Source: Klebsiella spallanzanii
GTDB lineage: Bacteria; Pseudomonadota; Gammaproteobacteria; Enterobacterales; Enterobacteriaceae
Length of the DNA stretch: 64,000 nucleotides
Reading direction: 5' to 3'
NCBI RefSeq assembly: GCF_902158555.1
Contig: NZ_CABGGS010000047.1
Location: 1 to 64,000, forward strand
Shown here: positions 27,497 through 37,398 of the stretch, one piece after another
How the letters are laid out: each line of letters begins with the position of its first letter
Numbering within the stretch: position 1 is the first letter of the stretch
The notes under the pieces: model-generated
The model's database searches: none
The model's input: only the letters and a program-made list of their open reading frames with translations
What the model was told of the DNA's origin: nothing
Program-made: the position numbers and the translations under genes

Positions 27497-28327
27497 ATGA
27501 AATGTATTAATGCTTTGCGCCCTGCTGCCCTGCTCCTTTGCGTCACCGGAGCCCTGACGTCCTTTAGCACGCTGGCCTTCCAGCAGCCGGGAAAAATCAC
27601 CGCGGGTTCGGATATGACCTTTTTCCCGTATGAATATATGGAAAACAACAAACCCGCCGGATTCGACATCGAGTTCCTTGCCGGACTGGCGAAAACCATG
27701 GGCCGCGAGGCGGTGAATATTGATACCCGTTTTCCGAATTTAATTCCGGGCTTACAGGGCGGGCGTTTTGATATCACCAACTCGTCGATGTACATCACCG
27801 CCGAACGTCTGAAAGTTATCGATATGGTGCCCTATCTGAAGAGCGGCGAAGCGATCCTCGCGCTGAAAGGCAGCGATTATCAGCCGAAAACGCCGGAAGA
27901 GTTTTGCGGCCACAAAATTGGTTCCATGGGAGCCACCTCATGGCTGGCGCAATTGCAAAAGCTCTCTACCGATTACTGCGTGAAAAAGGGCCTGAAGCCG
28001 ATTGCGCTCAGTGAATACACCACCGACCCGCAAACCACTCAGGCGCTGCTGTCGCGGGCGGTAGAGGCGCAAATCACCGATGCGGCGGTGGCGCGCGGCG
28101 TCATTGATAAGCTTGGCGATCGGGTGGTTATCTCATCGGAAACCCTGATTTACCCGGTGCTGAACGGTTTTGGGGTGAAAAAAGGCAACAGTGAGGTGAA
28201 AACCGCACTGGAGGAAGGCCTGAAGAAATACAGCGCCACGCCGGAATACGCTGCGTTACTGAAGAAATACAACTTCCAGGCGCCGACGCAAGAGGATTTG
28301 CAAACCCTGATGCCAAAAGCGGAGTAA
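27497..28327 (+). CDS. Periplasmic amino-acid-type solute-binding protein
   Basis: A 276-residue family-3 solute-binding protein. A signal peptide ends around STLAFQ, followed by ITAGSDMTFFPYEYMENNKPAGFDIEFLAGLAKTMG. FDITNSSMYITAERLKVIDMVPYLKSG is the ligand-binding core, and VLNGFGVKKGNSEVK lies near the C-terminus. It delivers a polar, probably amino-acid-like ligand to the fused permease/ATPase. The start follows GGAGG. The ligand cannot be deduced, although binding proteins of this group usually recognise amino acids, opines or related compounds. Confidence 0.92.
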   Translation: MKCINALRPAALLLCVTGALTSFSTLAFQQPGKITAGSDMTFFPYEYMENNKPAGFDIEFLAGLAKTMGREAVNIDTRFPNLIPGLQGGRFDITNSSMYITAERLKVIDMVPYLKSGEAILALKGSDYQPKTPEEFCGHKIGSMGATSWLAQLQKLSTDYCVKKGLKPIALSEYTTDPQTTQALLSRAVEAQITDAAVARGVIDKLGDRVVISSETLIYPVLNGFGVKKGNSEVKTALEEGLKKYSATPEYAALLKKYNFQAPTQEDLQTLMPKAE

Positions 28328-28331
28328 TTAT

Positions 28332-29063
28332 ATGGCCCGGTCTTATGAAGAACAGACGCGTATCGACCTGGCGGCAACCTTTCGCATCATCGCCCATCTT
28401 GGGATGCACGAGGCGGTGGCCAACCACTTTAGCGCGGCCATCTCGGCGGACGGCAAAAAGTTCCTGCTGAACCCGAAGTGGAAACACTTTTCGCGGATCC
28501 GCGCCAGCGATCTACTGCTGCTGGATGCTGATGATGAAACCTGCGCCCATCGGACGGACGTAGACGCCACGGCGTGGGCGATTCACGGGCAAATCCACCA
28601 GCGTCTACCGGAGGTGCGGGTGGTGCTGCACCTGCATCCGGTTTACACCACCAGCGTGGCTTGCCTGGAGACACCGCATATCCCGCCGGTCGATCAGAAT
28701 ACAGCGCGCTATTTTAACCGCGTTGCCGTCGATACGCTTTATGGCGGCATGGCAGACACCACGGCGGAAGGCGCCCGACTGGCATCGCTGCTGGCCGATA
28801 AGCGCCGACTGCTGATGGGCAACCACGGCGTGCTGGTAACCGCCCCGTCTATTGGCGAGGCATTCGATGATATCTGGACGCTGGAGCGCGCCTGCCAGAT
28901 TCTGGTGACCGCCTGGTCAACGGGGCAGCCGCTGAAAGTGCTCTCCGATGCGGTGGCGGAGAAAACCGCGCAGGATTGGGAGGGGATCGCCGACTTTTCA
29001 CGTCAGCATTTCGAAGAGATGAAGCAGATAATGATCGACGCCGATCCGTCGTTGCTGGATTAG
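28332..29063 (+). CDS. Class II aldolase/adducin-family protein
   Basis: A 243-residue zinc-dependent class II aldolase/adducin-type protein. The zinc His pair is in VVLHLHPVY and a third His in LLMGNHGVLV. NHFSAAI in the N-terminal third lines the phosphate or carboxylate pocket. Members cleave C-C bonds of sugar phosphates or hydroxy-acids. Its start is 5 bases after the solute-binding gene, so it is in the same operon. In this pathway it might split a hydroxylated product made by the PhyH enzymes, which is inference from context. Confidence 0.9.
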   Translation: MARSYEEQTRIDLAATFRIIAHLGMHEAVANHFSAAISADGKKFLLNPKWKHFSRIRASDLLLLDADDETCAHRTDVDATAWAIHGQIHQRLPEVRVVLHLHPVYTTSVACLETPHIPPVDQNTARYFNRVAVDTLYGGMADTTAEGARLASLLADKRRLLMGNHGVLVTAPSIGEAFDDIWTLERACQILVTAWSTGQPLKVLSDAVAEKTAQDWEGIADFSRQHFEEMKQIMIDADPSLLD

Positions 29064-29070
29064 CCGGTTT

Positions 29071-29092
29071 CCCCGGACAACCGCGTCCGGGG
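29071..29092. terminator. Hairpin between convergent genes
   Basis: A perfect 8-bp stem (ccccggac / gtccgggg) with a six-base loop lies between the aldolase stop (29063) and the convergent LysR stop (29101). It has no long T run, so a terminator role is probable but not certain. Confidence 0.55.
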
Positions 29093-29100
29093 ATATCCCT

Positions 29101-29979
29101 CTACGAAGCAAAGTCGGCTGTAATGATCTCGCGGATACGGTTTAAGCGCGGGTTTTCCCGCTTTTTATGCCACACCAGGTAAAGATAACTGGTCGGTGAG
29201 ATCTCGACTGGCGTCGGTGAGACTAACCTGCCCTGCGCCAAAGCATCGGCGCAATGATAATCCGGCAGCACGCTCCAGCCCTGCCCGTCGATCACCATCT
29301 GGCGGATAATCCGCATATCCGGGATCGTCAATGCCGCCTGCAACGGCGGTGCGCTATGGAACATCGCCTGCCACAACGTTCGAATCAGCGGTAGATCTTC
29401 GTCAAACGCGATCAGCGGCAGTTGGCTGAGGGTAATCATGTCAGGCGTCATACCGATGGCGTCAGTCAACGCAGGACTATGCACCAGCAGCATTCTTTCC
29501 GTATGCAGCAAGCAGTAGTGGTAATTTTTTTCATCCGGCACGCTGGCGGTAATGGCAAAGTCGACGCTGTCATCCTCCAGCATGGCATAAATTCTCGCCC
29601 GATCGCCCACGTGAAAGCGCACCCGATATCCGGCATTCATTAATTTTGCGAGGGTTGGGGTAAAACGGTAATAAACAAAATCCGAGGAGCCGACAAAATA
29701 GACCGTTCCACCCGCATCTACTTGTGGACGATAGCTGGCAATTTTCGCCTCCACACCGTCAATAAACGGTGCAACGGCCCGAGCCAGCTCTTCCGCCGCG
29801 TCCGTGGCCTTGACCCCACGAGCCTGGCGGACGAATAGCGGTTTACCCACCAGCGACTCCAGCGCCTGAATATGCTGCGAGGCTGCGGGCTGGGTGATCC
29901 CAAGTTGCTCCGCAGCACGGGAAAATGAGCCAGTTCTGTATGCTTCAAGAAAGGTTCGCAGGTGGGTCAGATGGCTCAT
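29101..29979 (-). CDS. LysR-family regulator (right)
   Basis: A 292-residue LysR-type regulator with an N-terminal HTH (LRTFLEAYRTGSFSRAAEQLGITQPAASQHIQALE) and an effector domain from ~90 on (GGTVYFVGSSDFVYYRF). It converges on the aldolase gene and faces the MFS gene upstream across 29 bases, in the same direction. It may control either the island or the MFS transporter. A second LysR in one catabolic island is not unusual when two operons respond to different intermediates. Confidence 0.9.
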   Translation of the reverse strand: MSHLTHLRTFLEAYRTGSFSRAAEQLGITQPAASQHIQALESLVGKPLFVRQARGVKATDAAEELARAVAPFIDGVEAKIASYRPQVDAGGTVYFVGSSDFVYYRFTPTLAKLMNAGYRVRFHVGDRARIYAMLEDDSVDFAITASVPDEKNYHYCLLHTERMLLVHSPALTDAIGMTPDMITLSQLPLIAFDEDLPLIRTLWQAMFHSAPPLQAALTIPDMRIIRQMVIDGQGWSVLPDYHCADALAQGRLVSPTPVEISPTSYLYLVWHKKRENPRLNRIREIITADFAS

Positions 29980-30008
29980 TCAGGGTTACTCTTCGTTTAA
30001 TTTGCTTA

Positions 30009-31199
30009 TCAGGCTACCGCACCCTCTGCGCCAGCGGCAAGACGACGTGTAATTTGCCACCACAATAATCCCAAACCCAGTAATGAGAGCAGCGCACCAG
30101 CAAGCCCTACCCACACAATACCCGCGTGAACGATTGTTATCCCCCCCAGCACCGAACCCAGGGCGATACCCGAGTTAAAACCAGCGATATTGAGCCCTGC
30201 AGCCACGCCGTGAGCGTGCGGCGCATGAGTCTGGGCAATGCTAATAAGGCGAGCTTGTAGCGCAGGTACGGCGGCAAAAGTCAGCATCCCTAACAGGGCA
30301 ACCAGAATTGCCATGGGCCAGAGCGAACCACTGAATAGCCACATTCCCGCTGTGACGATAATGATCCCCAGCACAATCAGTACCGAGGCGCGATTAACGC
30401 CAAGCGCATCAGTCATTTTGCCGCCGAGGATATTACCCAACGCCGCCATCACACCGTAGACCAGCATGAATATACTGACCGTTGCCGTCGTCACGCCGGT
30501 TTTCGTCGTCAGAAGTGGCGCAATATAGGTATAGGCGGTAAACGAGCCGCCGTAGGCCAATACTGTTACCAGCGCCCCGGCCAGCAAGGTGGGATTAAGC
30601 ATCGTGGAAAGATGACTGAGCGCAGAATTGCCTTGCGCATTTTTTGGCGTAGCCAGCGCATCTTTCATACCAAACAGCAGCCCAAAGAAGCCAATCGCAC
30701 CAAAGAGGCCAATCGCTGCCATCACATAACGCCAGGGCATCACGCCCGCCAGAACGGTGCTGGCCGGTACGCCAATCGCCATGGCAAGAGTGAATCCGCC
30801 GAACACTACCGCCACGGCGCTACCGGCCTTTTTCGGGCCCGCCAGACGTGCAGCAGTGCTTGACGCGACGGCGAGAAACAGTCCATGACCTAGCCCGGCG
30901 ATAAATCGCGCCGCCAACAGCAGCGTCAGATTAGCGGCAAAGGCCGCGGCGAAACTTCCCAGCGTGAAGACCACAGCGGTCACCAGCATCACATTTTTGC
31001 GACTCCAGGACGCGGTAAGCGCGGTGAGAACCGGTGCGGCCACGGTGGCACCCAGCGCATAGGCCGTCACCGCACCACCGCTCTGTTCAATGCTCACGCC
31101 TAATCCGTTTGCCATCACGTCAGTCAGGCCGATGGGTACAAATTCAGCTAAACCCAGCGCAAACGCGCTGAGGGTGAAGATATAAATAACAAGCGGCAT
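30009..31199 (-). CDS. MFS efflux transporter, DHA1 (AraJ/YdhP-like)
   Basis: A 396-residue 12-helix major facilitator protein. The first helix begins at residue ~3, and the typical DHA1 features are LAEFVPIGL in helix 1 and ARFIAGLGHGLFLAVASSTAARL between helices 4 and 5. Close relatives export sugars or drugs by proton antiport. The substrate is not known. It lies just upstream of the LysR gene in the same direction. A divergent promoter region of ~200 bases separates it from feaB. Confidence 0.9.
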   Translation of the reverse strand: MPLVIYIFTLSAFALGLAEFVPIGLTDVMANGLGVSIEQSGGAVTAYALGATVAAPVLTALTASWSRKNVMLVTAVVFTLGSFAAAFAANLTLLLAARFIAGLGHGLFLAVASSTAARLAGPKKAGSAVAVVFGGFTLAMAIGVPASTVLAGVMPWRYVMAAIGLFGAIGFFGLLFGMKDALATPKNAQGNSALSHLSTMLNPTLLAGALVTVLAYGGSFTAYTYIAPLLTTKTGVTTATVSIFMLVYGVMAALGNILGGKMTDALGVNRASVLIVLGIIIVTAGMWLFSGSLWPMAILVALLGMLTFAAVPALQARLISIAQTHAPHAHGVAAGLNIAGFNSGIALGSVLGGITIVHAGIVWVGLAGALLSLLGLGLLWWQITRRLAAGAEGAVA

Positions 31200-31403
31200 A
31201 ATCGCCTCCGGAAAATGAAGAGGCGATAAAAATACGGAGAATTAAGACATAACTGAAATTATCGATTTTATACCAGGCATTAATATTATTATGTCATGGT
31301 GATGGCGTCGCAGAGCGAGATACGGCGACTATCCTGATGATCGCGCCTGTCCTGGCTACAGGTTGCCCCGGTAAGGCGTTAGCCACCACCGGGGAAAATA
31401 CCG

Positions 31404-32903
31404 CTAATACCGCACGCAAACCGATTTCGTTTCGCACCAGTCGTCCAGCCAGTCGGGACCGAAATCGCGGCCGGTGCCGGACTGCTTCATGCCGCCGAAC
31501 GGCAGGTTGGCGTCGATCAGCGTATGGCTGTTAACCCACACCGTACCCGCCTGCAGGCGGTCGGTGTAATTCAACGCCTGCGTCAAATCACGCGTCCACA
31601 CGCTGGCGGTCAGGCCAAAATCGCTGTCGTTGGCCAGACGCAGTGCTTCTTCGCCATCGGCAACGCGCACCAGGTTGACCACCGGGCCAAACACTTCTTC
31701 GCGAGTCAGGCGCAGGTTAGCATCCGGGTTTATCACCAGCGTTGGGGCAATATAGTACCCCTGCGCATCCGGCCCGCCGTGACCGCTAATCAACTCCGCC
31801 TTCTGCTGGCGGGCTTCGTCGAGATACGCCGCCACTTTGGCGCAGTGCGCCTTCGACACCACCGGGTTGATCTGGGTGGTTTCCTGCATCCCTGGCCCCA
31901 CCAGCATCGATTTCACCGCTTGCTCAAAGCCGCTTACCAACGTATCGAACAGCGGCGCTTCAATATAGATACGCGAACTGGCAGCACAAACTTGCCCCTG
32001 ATTAAGGAAGCTGCCGGTCATCAACCCTTCGATCACCCATTGGGGATCGGCATCTTTCAGCACGATAGCCGGGTTTTTACCGCCTAATTCCAGGGTTACG
32101 CGGGTCAGGCGGTCAGCCGCCACGCGGGCAATCTGTTTACCGGTGGCAGTCGAGCCGGTAAAGCTCACCTTCGCCACCTGCGGGTGCGAGGTTAACGCCG
32201 CGCCGCACTCGGCACCGCTGCCGGTGACCACGTTGAACACGCCGTCCGGTACGCCTGCTTCGCTTGCCAGCTCTGCCACGCGTAGCAATGTAAGCGGCGT
32301 GGTTTCCGACGGTTTAATGACAATAGAGCAGCCAGCCGCCAGCGCGGGCATCACTTTCCACATGCCAATCATCAGCGGGAAGTTCCACGGCACGATCCCG
32401 GCCACGACGCCAATCGGCTCTTTTTTGGTCCACGCCTGATAGCGCGCGCCCTGCGGGAAGGGAATAGACACATCCAGAGTTCGACCGCTGATTTTAGTGG
32501 TCAGCCCGGCGGTATAGCGCATCCAGTTCAGGGTGCAGCCCACTTCAAAGGCGCGGGAAATATTAATCGATTTCCCCTGCTCCAGGGTCTCCAGTTGCGC
32601 CAGCTCCTCGCCGTGCTGCTCAACCAGATCGGCAAAGCGCAGCAAAATACGCTCTCGGTCTGCGGGCGTCCGCCCTGACCAACTGCGGGAGACAAACGCA
32701 CGCCACGCAGACATCACCGCGCGATCAACGTCTGCGGCATTGGCATCCACCGTGCTGGCGATGGCCTGCCCGGTGGCCGGGTTCCAGACGGTTAAGCGCT
32801 TTTCACTCTCTGCCGCCTGCTGCGCACCATCGAGGTACAAACCATGCTGTCTGTCTAAAAACTGCTGCACGCTGGCAAGTCGCGCGACCTGTGATGTGGA
32901 CAT
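31404..32903 (-). CDS. feaB: Phenylacetaldehyde dehydrogenase FeaB
   Basis: A 499-residue NAD-dependent aldehyde dehydrogenase. It has the Glu motif ([12 protein letters not shown]), catalytic Cys in [12 protein letters not shown], and a cofactor strand [13 protein letters not shown]. It oxidises phenylacetaldehyde (from 2-phenylethylamine) to phenylacetate in the cytoplasm. It is divergent from feaR, exactly as in E. coli, which fixes the identification. The amine oxidase gene tynA, next to feaB in E. coli, is absent here, and an MFS gene occupies that side. A FeaR-site-like motif lies 60-76 bases upstream of the start. Confidence 0.93.
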   Translation of the reverse strand: MSTSQVARLASVQQFLDRQHGLYLDGAQQAAESEKRLTVWNPATGQAIASTVDANAADVDRAVMSAWRAFVSRSWSGRTPADRERILLRFADLVEQHGEELAQLETLEQGKSINISRAFEVGCTLNWMRYTAGLTTKISGRTLDVSIPFPQGARYQAWTKKEPIGVVAGIVPWNFPLMIGMWKVMPALAAGCSIVIKPSETTPLTLLRVAELASEAGVPDGVFNVVTGSGAECGAALTSHPQVAKVSFTGSTATGKQIARVAADRLTRVTLELGGKNPAIVLKDADPQWVIEGLMTGSFLNQGQVCAASSRIYIEAPLFDTLVSGFEQAVKSMLVGPGMQETTQINPVVSKAHCAKVAAYLDEARQQKAELISGHGGPDAQGYYIAPTLVINPDANLRLTREEVFGPVVNLVRVADGEEALRLANDSDFGLTASVWTRDLTQALNYTDRLQAGTVWVNSHTLIDANLPFGGMKQSGTGRDFGPDWLDDWCETKSVCVRY

Positions 32904-32963
32904 ACCCCTTCCTTATTGTTCGCGGATAGTGGTTTCAGTCTATGCCGGGGTCGCGGTTCACGC

Positions 32964-32979
32964 TTTTTTCTCTGTGACA
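32964..32979 (-). promoter_or_regulatory. Putative FeaR-binding site
   Basis: Read on the minus strand, TGTCA-CAGAGAAA-AAA matches the published FeaR pattern TGNCA-N8-AAA and lies 60-76 bases upstream of feaB. A weaker TGTCA follows ~20 bases further. FeaR activates feaB in E. coli. Confidence 0.5.
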
Positions 32980-33138
32980 TTCGCTTGTGCCGCTGTGACA
33001 GGCACCGCAATTAAGTCGATTTCGCGGACAAAAAATGTGCCGCAGGTAATAGTTCTTTCATATACTCCGCCACCAGCCCTTGCCAGAAGCATCATAAATG
33101 CAACAATGCAAAAACATTATTATTACAAGGGATGCACG

Positions 33139-34047
33139 ATGAGTACGGCAAATCGTGGGCAGGATTACCAGCATTGGTTAGCAAAAATCAATCAGGTCTG
33201 CGGGCAGTTCGCCGCTCGCCCGCTGGATGATAATTTTCACGGTGAGATAGACGCCAGCTATGCTGGCGACCTGAAAGTCAGCACGGTGACCGCTCGCGGC
33301 ATCAACCTCTACCGTACCCGGCAGGAGATCCAGCGCGATAACGACGCCTGGTTTTATACCGTCTTCCAGCTCTCAGGACAGGCGACAATCGAGCAGGACG
33401 GTCGCCAGGCGATGCTGGAGAGCGGCGATATCACCCTGATTGATGCTTCCCGTCCGTGCTCGATTGTCTGGCAGCAAACCTCACGCCAGGCCTCCTTACT
33501 TCTGCCAAGAACGCTGCTGGAACAGCAACTGCGCGGCAGTGAAATCAGCATTGCCACCCGGCTGACGAAAAGCCTGCCGATGGTCCAGCTAAGCCAACGC
33601 CTGCTGCATGAAAGTATGAACAGCCCGGAGCTGTCGGCGAGCGAAAGCAAAGCGGCGCTGGAGGCCATAGCCTGCCTGCTGCGCCCGATGCTGCACCATC
33701 AGGAGACTCGGCCATCCCGGCGCGATAAACAGTTTCAGAAAATTATGGCGTTAATTGATGAGTCAATACAGGCGGAACACCTGCGCCCGGAGTGGCTGGC
33801 CAGCGAAACCGGGATGTCGGTTCGCAGTCTGTATCGGCTGTTTGCTGAAAAGGGGCTGGTGGTCGCGCAGTACATTAAGAATCGTCGGCTCGATCTGTGC
33901 GCCCGCGCGCTGCAAAGCGCACATGATGACGAAAAGCTGGCGGGGATTGGCTACAGCTGGGGGTTCAGCGATCATAGCCACTTTTCTACCGCCTTTAAGC
34001 AACGCTTCGGCATCTCGCCGGGAGAGTATCGCAAGCGCTGCCGTTAG
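33139..34047 (+). CDS. feaR: AraC-family activator FeaR
   Basis: A 302-residue AraC-type activator (E. coli FeaR has 301). It has an N-terminal cupin-like region (WFYTVFQLSGQATIEQDG, DITLIDASRPCSI) and a C-terminal double helix-turn-helix (LASETGMSVRSLYRLFAEKG, GFSDHSHFSTAFKQRFG, SPGEYRKR). The ATG at 33139 follows AAGGG. The much longer open frame starting at 32533 is an antisense extension across feaB and is not real. It activates feaB, and tynA where present, in response to aromatic aldehydes or amines. Confidence 0.93.
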   Translation: MSTANRGQDYQHWLAKINQVCGQFAARPLDDNFHGEIDASYAGDLKVSTVTARGINLYRTRQEIQRDNDAWFYTVFQLSGQATIEQDGRQAMLESGDITLIDASRPCSIVWQQTSRQASLLLPRTLLEQQLRGSEISIATRLTKSLPMVQLSQRLLHESMNSPELSASESKAALEAIACLLRPMLHHQETRPSRRDKQFQKIMALIDESIQAEHLRPEWLASETGMSVRSLYRLFAEKGLVVAQYIKNRRLDLCARALQSAHDDEKLAGIGYSWGFSDHSHFSTAFKQRFGISPGEYRKRCR

Positions 34048-34374
34048 CTATTTTTTCAGCCATTTGCCGTTAAGGCCCTGCACATATTCCCCCGGTTGCG
34101 CCCTGGCGACCAGCTTCTGCCCGGCCATTTTCGCTACCTGATCCACCGGCAGATTGTTGTCATCCGCCAGTTGCTGATAGCTTTCGCTGCGGGCAGCATT
34201 AATCTGTTTAACCAACGCCAGGGTTTCTTTATCCTGTCGCAGCGGTTCAAGATAGCCGTTGAGGGTTTCGCCTACCCGCCCCTGCTGGCGAGCTTCGTTC
34301 AAGGTTAAAGCCAGTGCCTGAGTGCTGAATAACACGAGCGCCAGCGTCGCAGTTAACAGTCGTTTTCTCATCAT
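34048..34374 (-). CDS. ydbL: Periplasmic protein YdbL
   Basis: A 108-residue exported protein, the same length as E. coli YdbL. After a signal peptide ending near AQALA come LTLNEARQQGRVGETLNGYL and GQKLVARAQPGEYVQGLNGKW, the DUF1318 signature. Two ATGs (34374 and 34371) are equally possible. It is the third gene of ydbH-ynbE-ydbL. In E. coli these three work in an envelope bridge that moves phospholipid to the outer membrane, with YdbL proposed to modulate YnbE-YdbH assembly. It converges on feaR with no gap between the two genes' ends. Confidence 0.92.
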   Translation of the reverse strand: MMRKRLLTATLALVLFSTQALALTLNEARQQGRVGETLNGYLEPLRQDKETLALVKQINAARSESYQQLADDNNLPVDQVAKMAGQKLVARAQPGEYVQGLNGKWLKK

Positions 34375-34378
34375 CGCC

Positions 34379-34564
34379 TCAGAACAGATCGCTACGCGAT
34401 TTGAGCAGATTCTCAACATCTTTATCCACCTTGATATGAATTTCATGCTCAATTTTGACATTCATATTGATGGTGATCGGCTCCTTTGACGCCGCAATCT
34501 CAATGCGCGGCGTGCAGCCCGCCAGCAGCATGGTCGCCAGAAAGGCGGTGAGTAGTTTGATCAT
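34379..34564 (-). CDS. ynbE: Outer-membrane lipoprotein YnbE
   Basis: A 61-residue lipoprotein with lipobox LLAGC (Cys ~17), followed by a short beta-strand-forming stretch (PITINMNVKIEHEIHIKVDKD). In E. coli YnbE pairs with the C-terminus of YdbH to complete the periplasmic bridge. Its start codon shares a base with the ydbH stop, so translation is probably coupled. Confidence 0.93.
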   Translation of the reverse strand: MIKLLTAFLATMLLAGCTPRIEIAASKEPITINMNVKIEHEIHIKVDKDVENLLKSRSDLF

Positions 34565-37203
34565 TATTGTTGTTCCTTACAGGTGTTACTGTCCTGACAG
34601 CGCTGCGCGGGCAGCCTGGCATTTTGTTCAAGCCACGCTTGCAAATTGTCGCCAAAACGCAAGCTGCGCCACAGGTCAAAAATATTCTCTTCATGGGAAT
34701 AGTTTAAGTGCACCGTGTTGCTTTTGCCCTCTACCCGGCTGGTACCGCTAATCGTCGCCTTCAGCGTCAGTACGCCAAGGTTATCGAGGTTGATGCGCGT
34801 CCACGAGGTGGCGACTTCCATATAGCGCAGCCAGTTTATCGCCGCCCCGGCGGAGACGTTGTCGGCCACCAGCGCGTCCGCTGTGTCTTTATCCAGGCGC
34901 ATTGTCATCGGCCCCGGATTATTGAACCAGCCGTCCTTGATTATCCATTTATCGTTAGTCAGCCACAGCGGCAGCGCACCGTTAAACGGTCCGGAAACCG
35001 CAAACTGCTTCACTTTGATAGCACTCACCAGTTCGCTGCTGGAGATGTTTTGCAAACGCAGCAGCGCCGGATCATGCTGCGGCATCCGCAACTGCTGCAT
35101 GGTCAGCTTGCCGCCGAGTATATCGACGCTGACGTTGCTGAGCTGCAACGGGGCGTCTTCGCTCCACGGGTAGGAGCCCTGGAGATCTGCCGTCAGATTA
35201 CGCGAAGTGAACTGGTTGACGATTTCCCCAATGCGTAGCGATACCGGGTGGCGAGTGCCAAGCTGCCAGGTCCCTTCGCTAAAGCGGAACGGCAGCACAA
35301 AATCGACGCCGTTAATCTGGTTATCCGGCATCCAGGCGCTGCCGCCTTTCAGGACGCCGTGCCCGCCCGCTTCAAAACCCTGATCGGCGGCGGCAGAGAA
35401 CGCCACCTGAGCGTACAACTCGCCTTCGCGTAGATTCATCTTCCACTCCGGCGGCACCAGCGGCTGGAACACGGTTAAAGACTGTTTTGGCCACCACGCC
35501 TGACCACGCAGGCGTTCACCGTCCCAGCGCCCGGTAACGCGCACCGGACCAATGTTTTGCGCATGCAATGAACCGTTGAACTGAAACCAGGTCGGGTCGC
35601 GCCCATCGACGTTAAATTTGAGCGTCGAGGGCGGTAGTTCGCTGCCGCCGCTAAAGGTGGTTTTTCCGGCGTCCAGCGACAGCGCGCCGGTCAGCTTAGG
35701 ATGCTGTTCATCGCGCAGCCAGTGAATCGGCTCTTCCAGCGTCAAACGCGGCGTGCTGACCAGCATGGAGCCGTATTGCAGCTTATCAAAGCCCGTAGAC
35801 AAGCTGTTAAGCACGATGGCGCTGTCGGTCCATTCGCCCGCGCCTTTGACATCCCAGCGCGCCTGCATCGGGGTGAAATGGCCTTCGCCCCAATAGCGCC
35901 ACTGCCAGCGACCGCGGTCGGGCATAAAGTTGTCGGCCTGACCGTCAAGATGCAGGGTAAAATCGCCCATCTCCTGCTCGTGGGCGCGCAGAATGGCCTG
36001 CAGGCGGCCATCGACGCCCTGTTGGGTCACTTTAACGCCCGCCAGCGGCCAGCGGATCTCATCAATATTGAGCGAATCAATCACTCGCCCGCGCGAACGC
36101 AGCAGCGCGCCGGGATGAAAATTAAGTACCGGCGCGGTGAGCGGCCCACTCAGTTGCGCGGGCAGTCTGGCGTAAAAAATCAGATCGCCAAGCTTGGCTT
36201 CACCGGTCAACTGGAGCGGCATGTCGCTGCTGTCCATGCTCAGCTTACCGGGGCCGATATTCAGCACAGCGTTGCCCTTACCGGCCTGCCCCTGAGTTAG
36301 TACGTTCAGCCGCCCGCTCACCTGCATCTGCTCGGTGCCCTGCTGCCAGTTGCCCACCGACAGCGCGACGCGACCGCTTAACGCATTACCTTCGTATTCG
36401 GTGTGCCAGCGGCCATCGCTGATAACAATACGATCCGGAGTAATTTCCCACGGCAGATCAAGCATCGGCTCCACCTCACCACGCGGCGTAACCAGCAGTT
36501 GTCCACGGTTCTCCTGCCACTCGAGTTCGGCATCAACCAGGCCGGGCGTTTGTGGAAACTCGAAGGTGCTGAACAGGTGGCCATCGACCGGGAAGCCGTC
36601 CGGCACCAGCGGCATATGAAACTCACCCACCAACGTCACCGGGGCCTGATCTTCCACTAAACGCGCGGAAAAGTCGCTGACCGTCAACGCCTGGCCGCGC
36701 AGCCGCGCCTGAACAGAAACCTCTTTTCCGGCATAGCCAATATCCTGCTGCTCTGGCGTGAGCGACATCACCAGCCGCCCTTGCCATTTTTCCCACGGCG
36801 ACAGACGCAGATTTTCAATGGTCAGCCAGCTATAAGGAAGCATCGATTGCCATTCGGCGAGGGTTTTCGGCGCACCGGGAGCGGCTTCGCTCTCCGGCAG
36901 CTTGTTCAGACAGGCGCTGTTAATATCCAGTTCAGTGATATGTAAACGCCAGCGACTGGGACGGGACAGCTCGGCATTAGTGACGTGCGCAATTTCGCAG
37001 TCGCCCACCAGATAGCGCAGATCGGGGATACGCAGCGAGGTGCGCGTCAGGCGCGGGCTTTCATCAAGAGAGATTCGGGTCCCCGCCGGCAGCCAGATCC
37101 CCGCCAGCGTGGGGACCCAATGGGTGAGCGTCAACAACAAAGCCAGCGGTAGCAACACTAGTGCTAATAATAGCGCGATGGCGGCTTTATATTTACCCTT
37201 CAT
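34564..37203 (-). CDS. ydbH: AsmA-like envelope bridge protein YdbH
   Basis: An 879-residue AsmA-like protein. One N-terminal membrane helix (AAIALLLALVLLPLALLLTL) anchors it in the inner membrane, and the rest is a long beta-rich groove (DUF748/AsmA-like repeats) that spans the periplasm and carries lipids. In E. coli YdbH, TamB and YhdP are redundant for phospholipid transport to the outer membrane. Its length equals the E. coli protein. The operon order ydbH-ynbE-ydbL is conserved. Confidence 0.94.
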   Translation of the reverse strand: MKGKYKAAIALLLALVLLPLALLLTLTHWVPTLAGIWLPAGTRISLDESPRLTRTSLRIPDLRYLVGDCEIAHVTNAELSRPSRWRLHITELDINSACLNKLPESEAAPGAPKTLAEWQSMLPYSWLTIENLRLSPWEKWQGRLVMSLTPEQQDIGYAGKEVSVQARLRGQALTVSDFSARLVEDQAPVTLVGEFHMPLVPDGFPVDGHLFSTFEFPQTPGLVDAELEWQENRGQLLVTPRGEVEPMLDLPWEITPDRIVISDGRWHTEYEGNALSGRVALSVGNWQQGTEQMQVSGRLNVLTQGQAGKGNAVLNIGPGKLSMDSSDMPLQLTGEAKLGDLIFYARLPAQLSGPLTAPVLNFHPGALLRSRGRVIDSLNIDEIRWPLAGVKVTQQGVDGRLQAILRAHEQEMGDFTLHLDGQADNFMPDRGRWQWRYWGEGHFTPMQARWDVKGAGEWTDSAIVLNSLSTGFDKLQYGSMLVSTPRLTLEEPIHWLRDEQHPKLTGALSLDAGKTTFSGGSELPPSTLKFNVDGRDPTWFQFNGSLHAQNIGPVRVTGRWDGERLRGQAWWPKQSLTVFQPLVPPEWKMNLREGELYAQVAFSAAADQGFEAGGHGVLKGGSAWMPDNQINGVDFVLPFRFSEGTWQLGTRHPVSLRIGEIVNQFTSRNLTADLQGSYPWSEDAPLQLSNVSVDILGGKLTMQQLRMPQHDPALLRLQNISSSELVSAIKVKQFAVSGPFNGALPLWLTNDKWIIKDGWFNNPGPMTMRLDKDTADALVADNVSAGAAINWLRYMEVATSWTRINLDNLGVLTLKATISGTSRVEGKSNTVHLNYSHEENIFDLWRSLRFGDNLQAWLEQNARLPAQRCQDSNTCKEQQ

Positions 37204-37398
37204 GGGCAGCTAATATCCTGATTCAAAATAAGTAAAAGCCGAGAGGCCGTTATTGTGGCACGTTCGACCTGCGAGTTAAAGTTTCCGTCCCGTTTAAGCG
37301 TAGTCGCCGTCGCGTGATTCTCCAGCAAGCTATTGAGACGATGTTTAGTTTTCCCCTGCGACACTGATTAACATCTGCAATCACAAACGGGCGATCCT

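Noticed and set aside
32533..33138. A long plus-strand frame running from inside feaB into feaR
   Set aside because: The first ~200 codons are antisense to feaB. FeaR similarity, length and RBS all place the start at 33139.
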